Source of the DNA: an uncultured Elusimicrobiales bacterium
GTDB taxonomy: Bacteria > Elusimicrobiota > Elusimicrobia > Elusimicrobiales > Elusimicrobiaceae
Length of the DNA stretch: 64,000 nucleotides
NCBI GenBank assembly: GCA_934662565.1
Contig: CAKUKI010000005.1
Location: 62,001 to 126,000 of the forward strand
Reading direction: 5' to 3'
Shown here: positions 23,632 to 32,677 of the stretch, one piece after another
Numbering within the stretch: the first letter of the stretch is position 1
Layout of the letters: each line of letters begins with the position of its first letter
Translations under genes and position numbers: made by a program
Notes under the pieces: generated by a model
What the model saw: the letters and a program-made list of their open reading frames with translations, nothing else
Told to the model about the DNA's origin: nothing
Databases searched by the model: none

Positions 23632-24084
23632 GTGATAAAATCCCGCGTTCAACAAGCCGTGGACCGCCGCGCCAAACACGGCTACAACTGCGCACAGGCC
23701 GTTGCCTGTACTTATTGCGATTTACTGGGTATGGACGAACCCACCGCCCTGCGCGCCCTAGAAGCCTTTGCCGGAGGAATTGCCGCTAGCGGGGCCACCT
23801 GTGGGGCCGTCTGCGGGCTTATGGTATTAACGGGGCTTAAAAACAGCTCCGGCAACTTAACGGACCGTTCCTCCAAGGGTGCCACCGTGCAAGCGGGCGC
23901 TAAACTGCTCAAACAGTTTGAAAACTGGAACGGCTCCTCCCTCTGCCGGGAATTAAAAGGCATTTCCACCGGGCGCGTACTGCGCTCCTGCTCCGGCTGT
24001 ATTGCCGATTGCGCCCGCCTAGCGGAAGAATTTTTATTTGCGGGGCAGTTTGAGCCGTATTCCCCCCGCCACGATAAGGAGTAA
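23632..24084 (+). CDS. C_GCAxxG_C_C family protein
   Basis: The 150-residue protein matches the C_GCAxxG_C_C family (a putative redox-active family). The cysteine pattern is NCAQAVACTYC (19-29), then GATCGAVCG (about 55-63), SLCREL and SCSGCIADCA near the C-terminus. Members often act with redox or metal proteins, but the reaction is unknown. The start is a GTG with AGGAG 7 nt upstream. The next gene begins 3 nt after its stop codon. Confidence 0.82.
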   Translation: MIKSRVQQAVDRRAKHGYNCAQAVACTYCDLLGMDEPTALRALEAFAGGIAASGATCGAVCGLMVLTGLKNSSGNLTDRSSKGATVQAGAKLLKQFENWNGSSLCRELKGISTGRVLRSCSGCIADCARLAEEFLFAGQFEPYSPRHDKE

Positions 24085-24087
24085 GCT

Positions 24088-24636
24088 ATGAATCTGAAAG
24101 TTTGTATGATTGTGACCGACGGTTTTGAAGAAATTGAAGCCGTGGGAACGTATGCCATTTTGCGCCGCGGCGGGCTGACGGTAGATGTGTATGCGCTAAA
24201 CGGCGCGCAAGCCACCGGGCGCTTTGGGCTCACCTGCGCCCAATTAAAACCGTTTGATACGTTGGATGCCGCCCAATATGCCGCGCTTATTTTGCCCGGT
24301 GGGCCGCAATACAAAGCGTTGGAAGCCCACCCCGGCGTGCAACAACTCATTAAAACCTTTATGCAGGCGGATAAATATGTGTGCGCTATCTGCGCGGGGC
24401 CGACCCTCTTGGGCCATGCCGGCTACTTAAAAGGCCGCAATTACACCTGCTTTACCGCCATGGACGAAGACTTCGGCGGGCACTATCAGCCGGATTACGC
24501 CGTGCAGGACGGGCGCATTATTACCGGCAAAAGTGCGGCGGCGGTAATAGAGTTTGCCTTTTTGATTTTGCAAGCCGTTGCCGGAAAAGAAACGGCAGAC
24601 AAAACCAAAAAAGAAATTTACTACCAACCGCGTTAA
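24088..24636 (+). CDS. DJ-1/PfpI family protein
   Basis: The 182-residue protein is a complete DJ-1/PfpI-domain protein. The key features are VTDGFEEIEAVG (conserved Glu, about 15), LILPGGPQYKAL (about 68) and the nucleophile elbow AICAGPTLLG (Cys, about 99). Close relatives include YajL/ThiJ-type proteins with glyoxalase or chaperone activities; which applies here is not clear. It is co-transcribed with the C_GCAxxG_C_C gene and ends at a terminator. Confidence 0.87.
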   Translation: MNLKVCMIVTDGFEEIEAVGTYAILRRGGLTVDVYALNGAQATGRFGLTCAQLKPFDTLDAAQYAALILPGGPQYKALEAHPGVQQLIKTFMQADKYVCAICAGPTLLGHAGYLKGRNYTCFTAMDEDFGGHYQPDYAVQDGRIITGKSAAAVIEFAFLILQAVAGKETADKTKKEIYYQPR

Positions 24637-24655
24637 ACCGCGCGTATTTTATTGA

Positions 24656-24683
24656 AACGGGCCTTACAAAGGCCCGTTTTTTT
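24656..24683 (+). terminator. Rho-independent terminator
   Basis: AACGGGCCTT (24656-24665) pairs with AAGGCCCGTT (24669-24678), followed by TTTTT. Confidence 0.9.
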
Positions 24684-24793
24684 ATGGGAATCATTTGCAA
24701 AAAAAAATTACGCCGGAACCGGCAAACTTTTATACAATAAAAGGATATTAAAATGAAATAAATAAAAAATATCCCTAGGGAGGGTTCTTTGAA

Positions 24794-25957
24794 ATGCTAA
24801 AAATTGCTAAAGAGTTATTACCTACTTCCACATTTACTTGCGGGCCGAGCCAAGGGCACCCGCTCTTGCGCCAAACGCCTGTCTGCCAAACGCTTTTTGA
24901 ACGCAGCCACCGCGCTAAAGATGTTTCCACCGACGGCTTATATAAAGAGGCCACGGAAAATTTGAAAAATTTACTTTCCCTGCCGCCGGATTATACCGTT
25001 ATTTTCTTTTTAGGCGGCGCCACCCCGGCGCTGGACGCGGTGATGTGGAACTTGGTGACGAACTCCGTTTCCGGCCTAGTATTTGGGGCGTTTTCCAAAT
25101 TATGGTGCCAAAAAATTGCGGACCGCTTGGGCGAGAGCGTCATAAAAGATTTTAAGGTAGCCAAAGAGGGCGAATTTTTCCCCTCTGAAAAGCCCAACTA
25201 TAACGCCAGCTTAGTCGTGCTGACGCCCAACGAAACTTCTACCGGGGTGCAAATTCCCAATGAATATTTGGAAAACGCTTGGAAAGCCCGCGGCGAAGAT
25301 ACCTTAATTGCGTGGGACTGCACCAGCTGCGCAGGCGGGCGGGAACTGCCCAAAGGCCAGTTTGATGTGATGCTTTTTTCCATGCAAAAATGTTTTGGCG
25401 TGGGCGGCGGGAGCAGTGTAATTATTTTAAGCCCCAAAGCCGTCAAACGCATTGACGAGGCCAAAAAATACCGCACCGTGCCTTACGCGTTGGATTTGGG
25501 CGAAGCCGTCAAAAAAGCACAAGAAAAATGCCAAACGGTCAACACCCCCTCCACCACCAATATCTGGATGTTCAACGAAGCCTGCAAATGGATGTTGGAT
25601 AACGGCGGACTAAAAGCCATGGACGCGCTTTGCCGCAAACACGCAAACGCCGTGCTGAATTTTGCCAAAAAATGCGGCTATTTGGCCCCGCTGATTAAGG
25701 ACGAAAAATTCCGCTCCTACACCACCCTTACGCTGGAAGTGACCGACCCCGCCATTAAAGATGCGGATATTTCCGCCGCCTTAAAAGCCACCGGTGCCGC
25801 CAATCTGGCCGACGGAATAAAAAAATATTCTTCCGTAAAGCAAAATTCACTGCGTATCGGGTGCTTTCCGTTTGTGGATATTAACGGCACGGAACAATTT
25901 GAAAAACTTTTTAACTGCGTGGACCTGATTGTAAAAGATTTGCGCGCCCAAAAATAG
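24794..25957 (+). CDS. serC: Phosphoserine aminotransferase
   Basis: The 387-residue PLP enzyme converts 3-phosphohydroxypyruvate to phosphoserine. It has FTCGPSQGHPLLRQ at the N-terminus, LGGATPALDAVMWNL (about 73), a LTPNETSTGVQIP segment (about 143) and SMQKCFGVGGG with the PLP lysine (about 198). GGAGGG lies 9 nt before the ATG. It is the first gene of the operon serC-serA-DUF1015. Confidence 0.9.
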   Translation: MLKIAKELLPTSTFTCGPSQGHPLLRQTPVCQTLFERSHRAKDVSTDGLYKEATENLKNLLSLPPDYTVIFFLGGATPALDAVMWNLVTNSVSGLVFGAFSKLWCQKIADRLGESVIKDFKVAKEGEFFPSEKPNYNASLVVLTPNETSTGVQIPNEYLENAWKARGEDTLIAWDCTSCAGGRELPKGQFDVMLFSMQKCFGVGGGSSVIILSPKAVKRIDEAKKYRTVPYALDLGEAVKKAQEKCQTVNTPSTTNIWMFNEACKWMLDNGGLKAMDALCRKHANAVLNFAKKCGYLAPLIKDEKFRSYTTLTLEVTDPAIKDADISAALKATGAANLADGIKKYSSVKQNSLRIGCFPFVDINGTEQFEKLFNCVDLIVKDLRAQK

Positions 25958-25965
25958 GAGATTTT

Positions 25966-26919
25966 ATGAACATTTTAATTGCCGATAAATTCCCCGCCCA
26001 TTGGACGGAAGAACTAAAAAAACGCGGGTACGCCGTCACGCTTCGCCCGGAACTGGACGAAACCACCTTGCCCGCCGCCGTGGCAGACACGGAAGTTTTA
26101 ATCGTGCGCAGTACCAAAGTACCCGCGGCGGTAATAGATGCTGCCACAAAGCTAAAACTTATCATCCGCGCCGGAGCCGGATTTGATACCATTGACTTCA
26201 AACACGCCGCCCAAAAAGGGGTTGCCGTTTGCAACTGCCCCGGTACAAATTCTATTGCGGTGGCGGAACTGGCACTGGGCCTTTTGCTGGCGTTAGACCG
26301 CCGTTTATACCACAACACGCGGGACTTAAACGCCGGCGTGTGGAACAAAAAAGAATACAGCAAAGCGCGGGGCCTTTACGGCCGCACGCTGGGGATTATC
26401 GGCCTAGGGCACATTGGGCAAGAAGTTGCCAAACGCGCGCAAGCCTTTGGAATGCGCCTAGTGGCGTTTGACCCTTTTGCCAAGGCGGACACTTTCGCCC
26501 GCCTGAACATTACGCCCATGGCGGATATTTACGCGCTGGCCGCCGCCAGTGACGCCGTCACCGTCCACTTGCCGGACACGCCGCAAACGCATGGGCTGTT
26601 CAACCAAAAATTCTTTGCCGCCTTAAAAGACGGTGCTACCTTCATCAATACGGCGCGCGGCGGCCTAGTAAACACGCCGGATTTAATAGCCGCCGCCAAG
26701 GCCAAACATCTGCGCGTGGGGTTAGATGTGTACGAAAACGAACCCAAAGCCACGGACAACACGTTTGATTTTGCCCCGTTTGCGGATTTGGACTGTTTTT
26801 ACGGCACCCACCACATTGGCGCTTCCACCGACCAAGCGCAAGATGCCGTGGCAGAATGTGCCGTAAACATTGTGGACACCTTCGCCCAAACAGGAAATTT
26901 TTTACACAAGGTAAACTAA
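25966..26919 (+). CDS. serA: D-3-phosphoglycerate dehydrogenase
   Basis: The 317-residue NAD-dependent D-isomer 2-hydroxyacid dehydrogenase has the Rossmann motif GIIGLGHIGQEVAKRA (about 141-156), the catalytic Arg region NTARGGLVN (about 226), Glu in DVYENEP and His in THHIGAST (about 283). It lacks the C-terminal ACT domain of longer SerA proteins, as the short type does. Its place directly after serC supports phosphoglycerate dehydrogenase as the activity, the first step of serine synthesis. Confidence 0.88.
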   Translation: MNILIADKFPAHWTEELKKRGYAVTLRPELDETTLPAAVADTEVLIVRSTKVPAAVIDAATKLKLIIRAGAGFDTIDFKHAAQKGVAVCNCPGTNSIAVAELALGLLLALDRRLYHNTRDLNAGVWNKKEYSKARGLYGRTLGIIGLGHIGQEVAKRAQAFGMRLVAFDPFAKADTFARLNITPMADIYALAAASDAVTVHLPDTPQTHGLFNQKFFAALKDGATFINTARGGLVNTPDLIAAAKAKHLRVGLDVYENEPKATDNTFDFAPFADLDCFYGTHHIGASTDQAQDAVAECAVNIVDTFAQTGNFLHKVN

Positions 26920-26920
26920 T

Positions 26921-28171
26921 ATGGCAACTGTAAAACCGTTTAAGGGCCTGCGCCCTACTAAAGATTTTGAACGTATCGCCTGCCCGCCGTACGACGTAAT
27001 TAGCTCGCAAGAAGCGCGGGAAATGGCACAAGGCAATCCGGAGTCTTTCTTGCATATAGACAAGCCGGAAATTGACCTGCCCGAAGGAACGGACCCGTAT
27101 TCCCCCGCCGTATACGCCAAAGCGCGGGAAAATTTCATCCGCTTTCAGCAAGAAGGCTTGCTCAAGCAAGATGCCACCCCTCACTATTATTTGTACGCCC
27201 AAACCATGGCCGGCCGCACGCAGTACGGGCTGGTGGCGGCGGTTTCCACCGTGGAATACGACAAAGGCATCATCCGCAAGCACGAACTAACCCGCAAGGA
27301 TAAAGAATTAGACCGCAGTAAACACGTTCAAGCGTTGCACGCCACCACCGGGCCGGTATTTTTAACCTATCCGGATGACGCAGATATTGACCGCACCGTA
27401 GCCGGAGTGATTAGTGATTTTCCCGTCTGCTCTTTTATGGCAGATGACGGCATACGCCACACCTTTTGGGTAATTAGTGACCCCGACGATATGGCTAAAA
27501 TAGAAGAGGCTTTCAAAAAAATTCCTGTTTTGTATATTGCCGACGGACACCACCGTTCCGCCGCCGCGGGGAATGTGGCCGCTATGCTGCGCAAAAAATA
27601 TCCCGCGCAAGGGGAAGAGGCTTCTTTCAATTACTTTTTGGCGGTTATTTTCCCCGCCAGCCAGTTGTTTATTATGGATTACAACCGCTTGGTAAAAGAC
27701 TTAAACGGCCGCACGCCGGAAGAATTTATACAAGCGCTCAAAAAGGATTTTTACGTTCAGGCTACGGGGCTAGCCAAACCTACGCGCCGCCACAGCTTTG
27801 GTATGTATTTTGGCGGGCAGTGGTACACGCTGACTGCTAAAAAAGAATCGTTTAATGAAGGCGACCCCGTCAGCCGGCTGGACGTAAGTATTCTGCAAAG
27901 AAACGTCCTCCAGCCGCTACTAAACATTGGGGACCCGCGTACCGATAAACGCATAGATTTCGTGGGCGGTATCCGCGGGGTGGCGGAGTTGGAACGCCGC
28001 GTAAACAACGGGGAATTTAAGGTGGCGTTTTCCATGTATCCCACGTCTATTGAAGAATTAATAAAAGTGGCGGATGCCCAGTTGATTATGCCCCCTAAAT
28101 CCACTTGGTTTGAACCCAAACTGCGCAGTGGGCTAGTGGTGTATAAATATAACGAAAAGGACTTCCAATAG
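26921..28171 (+). CDS. DUF1015 family protein
   Basis: The 416-residue protein is a DUF1015 (COG4198) member, with the typical start KPFKGLRPTKDFERIACPPYDVI and the conserved IADGHHRSAAAGNVA (about 205). The function is not established, but the gene is often found beside serine or central metabolism genes, and here it follows serA with a 1-nt gap. A tight terminator follows. Confidence 0.87.
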   Translation: MATVKPFKGLRPTKDFERIACPPYDVISSQEAREMAQGNPESFLHIDKPEIDLPEGTDPYSPAVYAKARENFIRFQQEGLLKQDATPHYYLYAQTMAGRTQYGLVAAVSTVEYDKGIIRKHELTRKDKELDRSKHVQALHATTGPVFLTYPDDADIDRTVAGVISDFPVCSFMADDGIRHTFWVISDPDDMAKIEEAFKKIPVLYIADGHHRSAAAGNVAAMLRKKYPAQGEEASFNYFLAVIFPASQLFIMDYNRLVKDLNGRTPEEFIQALKKDFYVQATGLAKPTRRHSFGMYFGGQWYTLTAKKESFNEGDPVSRLDVSILQRNVLQPLLNIGDPRTDKRIDFVGGIRGVAELERRVNNGEFKVAFSMYPTSIEELIKVADAQLIMPPKSTWFEPKLRSGLVVYKYNEKDFQ

Positions 28172-28184
28172 AGGTTTTAATACC

Positions 28185-28222
28185 AAGAGCCGGAATCTTA
28201 AAAGATTCCGGCTCTTTTTTAT
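28185..28222. terminator. Strong bidirectional terminator
   Basis: AAGAGCCGGAATCTT (28185-28199) pairs perfectly with AAGATTCCGGCTCTT (28202-28216), followed by TTTT. It separates convergent genes. Confidence 0.92.
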
Positions 28223-28238
28223 ATTGGAAAAAACGGTC

Positions 28239-29006
28239 TTAAAAACGGAAAGAAATAGAACCCTCTGCCCCTAAACCGTAATGGGCATAGTTAGCGGCTA
28301 AACTTAAATCCAAATAAGACGGCAATTTGAAGTTCAGCCCAGCCGTTGCGCGCGCGGTGGCGGCGTATTCACTGGTGCCCTCCAAGGCGCTAGCCAACGC
28401 GGCCCGGTTAATGTGCAACGTGGTATAATCCACCCCGCCGCCCACATAAGGAACTACATATTTGAATTTCATGGAAAGCACCAAACTGGCGTTGTAATGC
28501 GTGGCGGAAAAATCCCGCGCGCTGGCACTATGCGCGGCCACCACCAACATAGGCTGAAAGGAGTGCAAAACCTCGCTCGGGCGCGTAATGCCCCAGCGCA
28601 GTCCGCCTCCGGCAATCGTCATGCCCTCAAAACTGCTGGCGCGGATAAACCCGTCTATGCGAAACGGCATCCCGATATCCGCCTGAAGCCACGGATACCA
28701 CACCGAGCCGACTTCCTCCCTATCGCCCAACGCGGTTTGTTGGCGGGCACTGTGGGTTTCCCCGCTGGCCTCGCTCATCTTAAAAACCATACTGGCGCGC
28801 GGGCCGATTTGAAAGCCCCCCCACCCCAGTACACGCCCGGTGGTATAAGTTCCGGCGCCAATTAAGCCGCCCAAATCTTTCGTAAACGCGCGCACGTTAG
28901 CCGTCGTCACATGGGAACCAAAATCATCCCAAGTATTGCGCGCCTGTGCGCCGGTAGCCCCCAAGGCCAAAACCAACGCCGCCAATAAAATCTTCTTCAA
29001 ATCCAT
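28239..29006 (-). CDS. Outer-membrane beta-barrel protein, unknown function
   Basis: The 255-residue protein has a signal peptide (MDLKKILLAALVLALGATGAQA). The rest shows alternating hydrophobic strands and ends in ...GSISFRF, with a C-terminal Phe as expected for barrels handled by BamA. Stretches such as FKYVVPYVGGGVDYTTLHI and YLDLSLAANYAHYGLGAEG look like membrane strands. AGAGG precedes the ATG. No family is recognised. It implies an outer membrane in this organism. Confidence 0.78.
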   Translation of the reverse strand: MDLKKILLAALVLALGATGAQARNTWDDFGSHVTTANVRAFTKDLGGLIGAGTYTTGRVLGWGGFQIGPRASMVFKMSEASGETHSARQQTALGDREEVGSVWYPWLQADIGMPFRIDGFIRASSFEGMTIAGGGLRWGITRPSEVLHSFQPMLVVAAHSASARDFSATHYNASLVLSMKFKYVVPYVGGGVDYTTLHINRAALASALEGTSEYAATARATAGLNFKLPSYLDLSLAANYAHYGLGAEGSISFRF

Positions 29007-29037
29007 GGTTAACCTCTTGTATAAAATAAAAACGGTA

Positions 29038-29379
29038 TTACGGGATAAACTCTATCTTATCCCCCACGCGCACACGCCCTTGCAGCGTGCCTGCGGGCAA
29101 TTCAAGCGCCTGCCGCGCCGCCCAAAAAATGCGGCTTATGCGCCACGGCTTAAAATTTTCCAATACACCCACCACTACACCGGTTTTGTCACAAAAAAGT
29201 ACGTCTATGGCAAAATTCATAAAACACATGTGGATTTGCTGGCACGGCGCCAGTAAAAGCCCATAACCCGCGGCTAAATTTTTGCGGAACATGAGCCCCA
29301 AAAGCCGCGTTTTGAAACTGCGCGCTTCTTCCACCCGTTCTGCCACGGTAAAACCGCTACTTATGTGTTTGCATTTCAT
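29038..29379 (-). CDS. DUF192 protein without signal peptide
   Basis: The 113-residue protein has a DUF192 domain: EEARSFKTRLLGLMFRK, then YGLLLAPCQQIHMCFMNFAIDVLFCD and ALELPAGTLQGRVRVGDKIEF. Unlike the copy at 18734 it has no lipoprotein signal and looks cytoplasmic. The ATG lies inside the end of the preceding gene (23-nt overlap), so it depends on translational coupling. It is the last gene of the efp operon. Confidence 0.85.
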   Translation of the reverse strand: MKCKHISSGFTVAERVEEARSFKTRLLGLMFRKNLAAGYGLLLAPCQQIHMCFMNFAIDVLFCDKTGVVVGVLENFKPWRISRIFWAARQALELPAGTLQGRVRVGDKIEFIP

Positions 29380-29821
29380 CTTGTTGAGCCAACGCTTTTA
29401 ACCGGTTTTTTATATTTTCTAAAAGCGTTTCATCTAAAAATTTAACAGGTTCCGGCGGTTTTATACTAAAAGTGCCACCCTGCTTAAACACCAAAAAAGT
29501 AAGGGCTATTTCCCCATTTATTTCCACATCCGCAATCCACATACCGCGGCGCGTTTTGGCCGCACGGAAATCTTGCACTGTAAAATTCACCGTATCACGC
29601 TCCAAACGGCAAGGGGTTTTACAGGTGGTTAAAAACTCGTACACGGGGCGGGTAAGCAATTTAACATTAGCATACTTACCCCGACTGAGCGGTAATTGCA
29701 CCGTTGCGTTTTGGCGGGTTATTTTTTCCACCGTAAACGCCTGCCCATACATTAAATTCAAGGCGTCTGCCGGCATGGCCCAACAGAAGCCGGCTACCGC
29801 CAGCAGACACCGTAAAAACAT
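29357..29821 (-). CDS. Exported protein, unknown function
   Basis: The 154-residue protein has a signal peptide (MFLRCLLAVAGFCWAMPADA) and a small beta-rich domain with two nearby Cys (TTCKTPCRL, about 67-74). I do not recognise it. Its ATG overlaps the efp stop codon by one base (TAATG) and its end overlaps the DUF192 gene, so it sits in a tightly coupled three-gene operon with efp. Confidence 0.72.
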   Translation of the reverse strand: MFLRCLLAVAGFCWAMPADALNLMYGQAFTVEKITRQNATVQLPLSRGKYANVKLLTRPVYEFLTTCKTPCRLERDTVNFTVQDFRAAKTRRGMWIADVEINGEIALTFLVFKQGGTFSIKPPEPVKFLDETLLENIKNRLKALAQQDEMQTHK

Positions 29822-30387
29822 TACGCGTTGACCCGTTCCACGTAAGAACCGTCGCGCGTATCCACCAGCACCGTGTCGCCTTCGTTAATAAAAAGCGGTA
29901 CTTTAATAACGGTGCCCGTTTCCAGCGTGGCTTCCTTGGTCATATTGGCCACGGTATCGCCTTTTACGCCGGGGACGGTGGACGCAATTTTGAGCGGTAC
30001 TTTAATGGGCAAATCAATGCTGAAAAGCTGGTCGTTAATATACAAACCGGTCACTTCCATATTATCTTTCAGATATTTTTTCTGGTCGCCCAGTTTTTCA
30101 AGCGGAACTTCCACTTGTTCATAATCGTTGCTATTCATGAAAGTAGCTCTGTCACCGGAGGTATACAAATAAGTAAAAGGGCGTTTTTCCACATCTACTT
30201 CTTTGAATTTATCTTCCGGACGGTAGGCCGTTTCAATCAACGCCCCGGTATGAATGTTGCGCAATTTTACACGCACGACGGCACGCGCCTGCGATTTGCG
30301 GTGATGCTGGTAGTCCAAAATTTCTACAAGCTGTCCATTTTCGTCTTCAAAAATAAGACCTTCACGGAATTCGGTTGTGCTTAACAT
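29821..30387 (-). CDS. efp: Elongation factor P
   Basis: The 188-residue protein is a three-domain EF-P, which rescues ribosomes stalled at polyproline. It has KLRNIHTGALIETAYRPEDKF in domain I, the domain II beta-barrel with TGLYINDQLFSIDLPIKVPL, and GDTVANMTKEATLETGTVIKVPLFINEGD in domain III. The domain I loop that normally reads KPGKG around the modified lysine is HHRKSQARA here, so the usual tip is absent. The ATG at 30387 starts the operon efp-exported protein-DUF192. Confidence 0.92.
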   Translation of the reverse strand: MLSTTEFREGLIFEDENGQLVEILDYQHHRKSQARAVVRVKLRNIHTGALIETAYRPEDKFKEVDVEKRPFTYLYTSGDRATFMNSNDYEQVEVPLEKLGDQKKYLKDNMEVTGLYINDQLFSIDLPIKVPLKIASTVPGVKGDTVANMTKEATLETGTVIKVPLFINEGDTVLVDTRDGSYVERVNA

Positions 30388-30417
30388 ATATTACCTCTTT
30401 TCGGGCCGTGGCCCTTA

Positions 30418-31479
30418 CTAATTTTTTGTCAATTTTTGGGAGCCGTCCGCGGTGACCAAAAAAGTGTCTTCCCAACGTACGCCCCATTTTCCGGTAAAAT
30501 AAACACCGGGTTCCACCGTCACGGGCATTCCTGCTTCTAACACGGCTACGCTACGCGGCCCTAACAACGGGCTATCGTGCGTTTCCAAACCTACTCCATG
30601 CCCCAGCGAGTGGAAAAACTGTTTGCCGTATCCGGCCTCCTCTATCAAACGGCGGGCCGCGGCGTCGGCGTCTTTACAGGCAAGGCCTGCGCGCAAACTT
30701 TTAGCGCCCGCACGGTACGCTTGGTGTACCAACGCCCAAACGGCGCGGTATTCTTCCGGCTCGTTATCGCCATGCCACCAACTGCGGGTCATGTCGGAGC
30801 TATACCCCTCATACAAACAGCCAAAATCCATCAGTACGGCTTCGTTATTTTTCAGCTTGCGGGTTTTAGAAGGCGTATGGTGTGCATCCGCCGTATTTTC
30901 CCCAAAACAAACAATGTTAAAGGGAATAGCATCCGCCCCGCCGGCAATCATTTGCGAAGCGATTAAACACGCCACTGCGTGTTCCGTCATACCGGTTTTG
31001 ATAAGGGGTTTTACCTTCTTAAACGCATCAGACGCAATTTGGCAGGATTTTTTCAGCCGTGCAATTTCGTCTGCGTATTTTACCATGCGCATTTCGTCCA
31101 CCAATCCGCCGGCAGACACCAACCCCGCTTGCGTAAGCTGTTGGCCAAGAACAAAATTTACTTTGGCGGTATCAAACCCCACCGTTTTGATTTTTTTATC
31201 TTGAATAAAAGCCAACGCGCCGTCCACCATACTCCCGTCCACGTCCACAATTTTCATAAAAGACGCGGCAGGCGCCATTTTGGGCGCTATCATGGTGCGG
31301 GTAAAGCAATAGGCCTTGGCGGGAGTCACCAAAAAAACGGCCTCCCCCTCCGATAAATCCACCCCGCACAAATAACGCATTTCCAGTGCGTTTACCGTCA
31401 GATAACCGCCCAGCTGCGCATCTTTCAACACGCGGCGCAAATCCAACATTCTTTTTTGTGCTAAATCTTTTACCGGCAT
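30418..31479 (-). CDS. M24 family aminopeptidase (Xaa-Pro type), copy 2
   Basis: The 353-residue protein has an N-terminal creatinase-like domain and a C-terminal pita-bread domain with the five metal ligands. These lie in LMDFGCLYEGYSSDMTRSWW (Asp, Asp), HSLGHGVGLETHDSP (His), TVEPGVYF (Glu) and WEDTFLV (Glu). It probably removes N-terminal residues before proline. It is a tandem paralog of the gene immediately upstream, with a 1-nt gap, and lies 30 nt before efp. Confidence 0.88.
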   Translation of the reverse strand: MPVKDLAQKRMLDLRRVLKDAQLGGYLTVNALEMRYLCGVDLSEGEAVFLVTPAKAYCFTRTMIAPKMAPAASFMKIVDVDGSMVDGALAFIQDKKIKTVGFDTAKVNFVLGQQLTQAGLVSAGGLVDEMRMVKYADEIARLKKSCQIASDAFKKVKPLIKTGMTEHAVACLIASQMIAGGADAIPFNIVCFGENTADAHHTPSKTRKLKNNEAVLMDFGCLYEGYSSDMTRSWWHGDNEPEEYRAVWALVHQAYRAGAKSLRAGLACKDADAAARRLIEEAGYGKQFFHSLGHGVGLETHDSPLLGPRSVAVLEAGMPVTVEPGVYFTGKWGVRWEDTFLVTADGSQKLTKN

Positions 31480-31480
31480 A

Positions 31481-32536
31481 TTATTTTTTGGTTAAAATTT
31501 TTCCGCAGTCGCTCGCAACGCACAAGGAATCTTCCAACCGCACACCGTATTTACCGGCCAAATAAATACCGGGTTCTACGGTCACGATGTTTCCTTCAGC
31601 CAAAACCTCGTTGGACTCCTGACTGTTGTACGGGGCTTCGTGGTTTTCCATACCCATACCGTGCCCCGTGCCGTGGTTGAAATATTCACCATATCCGGCC
31701 GCGTTAATAACCTCGCGCGCGGCATTATCTACTGCGCGGGTGGCCACACCGGCGCGAATGGCTTTAATACCGGCTTTGCGGGCTTTATCCACCGCTTGCC
31801 AAATGGTTTTATATTCTGCCGGTTCTTTTTTACCGTGCCACCAGCTGCGGGTAATATCGGAACAATACCCGTTATACACACAGCCAAAATCCATCAAAAT
31901 AGCATCTTCGGCTTTTAATTTGCGGGAGCCCGTCACATGGTGCGGGTTGGCGGTGTCCGGCCCAAAGCCCACAATTGTAAAGAAAGAAGTGGTAGTAGCC
32001 CCGTGAGTGCGCATATATTTTTCCAGCTCGGCGGCTACGTCCAGCTCCGTCATGCCGGTTTTAATAAGGGGTTTTACATATTCGTACGCTTGGTAGGCAA
32101 TCCGACAAGCCGCGCGGATAGTTTTAATTTCCTGTGCATCTTTTACTTCGCGCAATTTGCTAATAAAACTGGCACATTCCGCAAAACCGTTTTGGGCCAG
32201 CAATTTACCGGAAGCATAGCCTTCTTTGGCGGCATCAAACCCAACGCGGCGCAATTTTAAGGCCTTGGCTTTGGCAATGGCCGTGTTCAAGCGGTCTTCG
32301 TCTGCTTGCGCCGTCATAAACGGGGCGCGGGTTGCTACGTCGTGCAGATATAACGCGCGCGTAAAGCAAAAAACATCTTTTTGGGTAATTAAAAACACCG
32401 CTTCATGCGGGTAAAAATAAAAACCGCCCAAGTAAAATTGGTCCAAATTGTCTGTGACTACAAACCCGTCCAATTCCTCTTTTTTCATCAGCTTGCGTAA
32501 AGCGATGATTTTTTCCGGCACTTGTTTTTTATCCAT
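31481..32536 (-). CDS. M24 family aminopeptidase (Xaa-Pro type), copy 1
   Basis: The 351-residue protein has the same layout as its neighbour, with ligands in LMDFGCVYNGYCSDITRSWW, GTGHGMGMENHEAP, TVEPGIYLAGKYG and RLEDSLCV. The ATG is preceded by AAGGCGG. The two copies share many segments but differ clearly in the substrate-facing loops, so they may have separate specificities. It heads an operon that may read on into efp. Confidence 0.88.
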   Translation of the reverse strand: MDKKQVPEKIIALRKLMKKEELDGFVVTDNLDQFYLGGFYFYPHEAVFLITQKDVFCFTRALYLHDVATRAPFMTAQADEDRLNTAIAKAKALKLRRVGFDAAKEGYASGKLLAQNGFAECASFISKLREVKDAQEIKTIRAACRIAYQAYEYVKPLIKTGMTELDVAAELEKYMRTHGATTTSFFTIVGFGPDTANPHHVTGSRKLKAEDAILMDFGCVYNGYCSDITRSWWHGKKEPAEYKTIWQAVDKARKAGIKAIRAGVATRAVDNAAREVINAAGYGEYFNHGTGHGMGMENHEAPYNSQESNEVLAEGNIVTVEPGIYLAGKYGVRLEDSLCVASDCGKILTKK

Positions 32537-32677
32537 AATTTTGACCGCCTTGTATATATATGTATATCATATCAATTTTTGACGGAACGGCACAATACAA
32601 ACTATAAATTTTTTTTGCATTTTTTTCCGCTTGCACGGTAGAATATAATATAATAAGTTATAGTGTGGATTAAAAGA

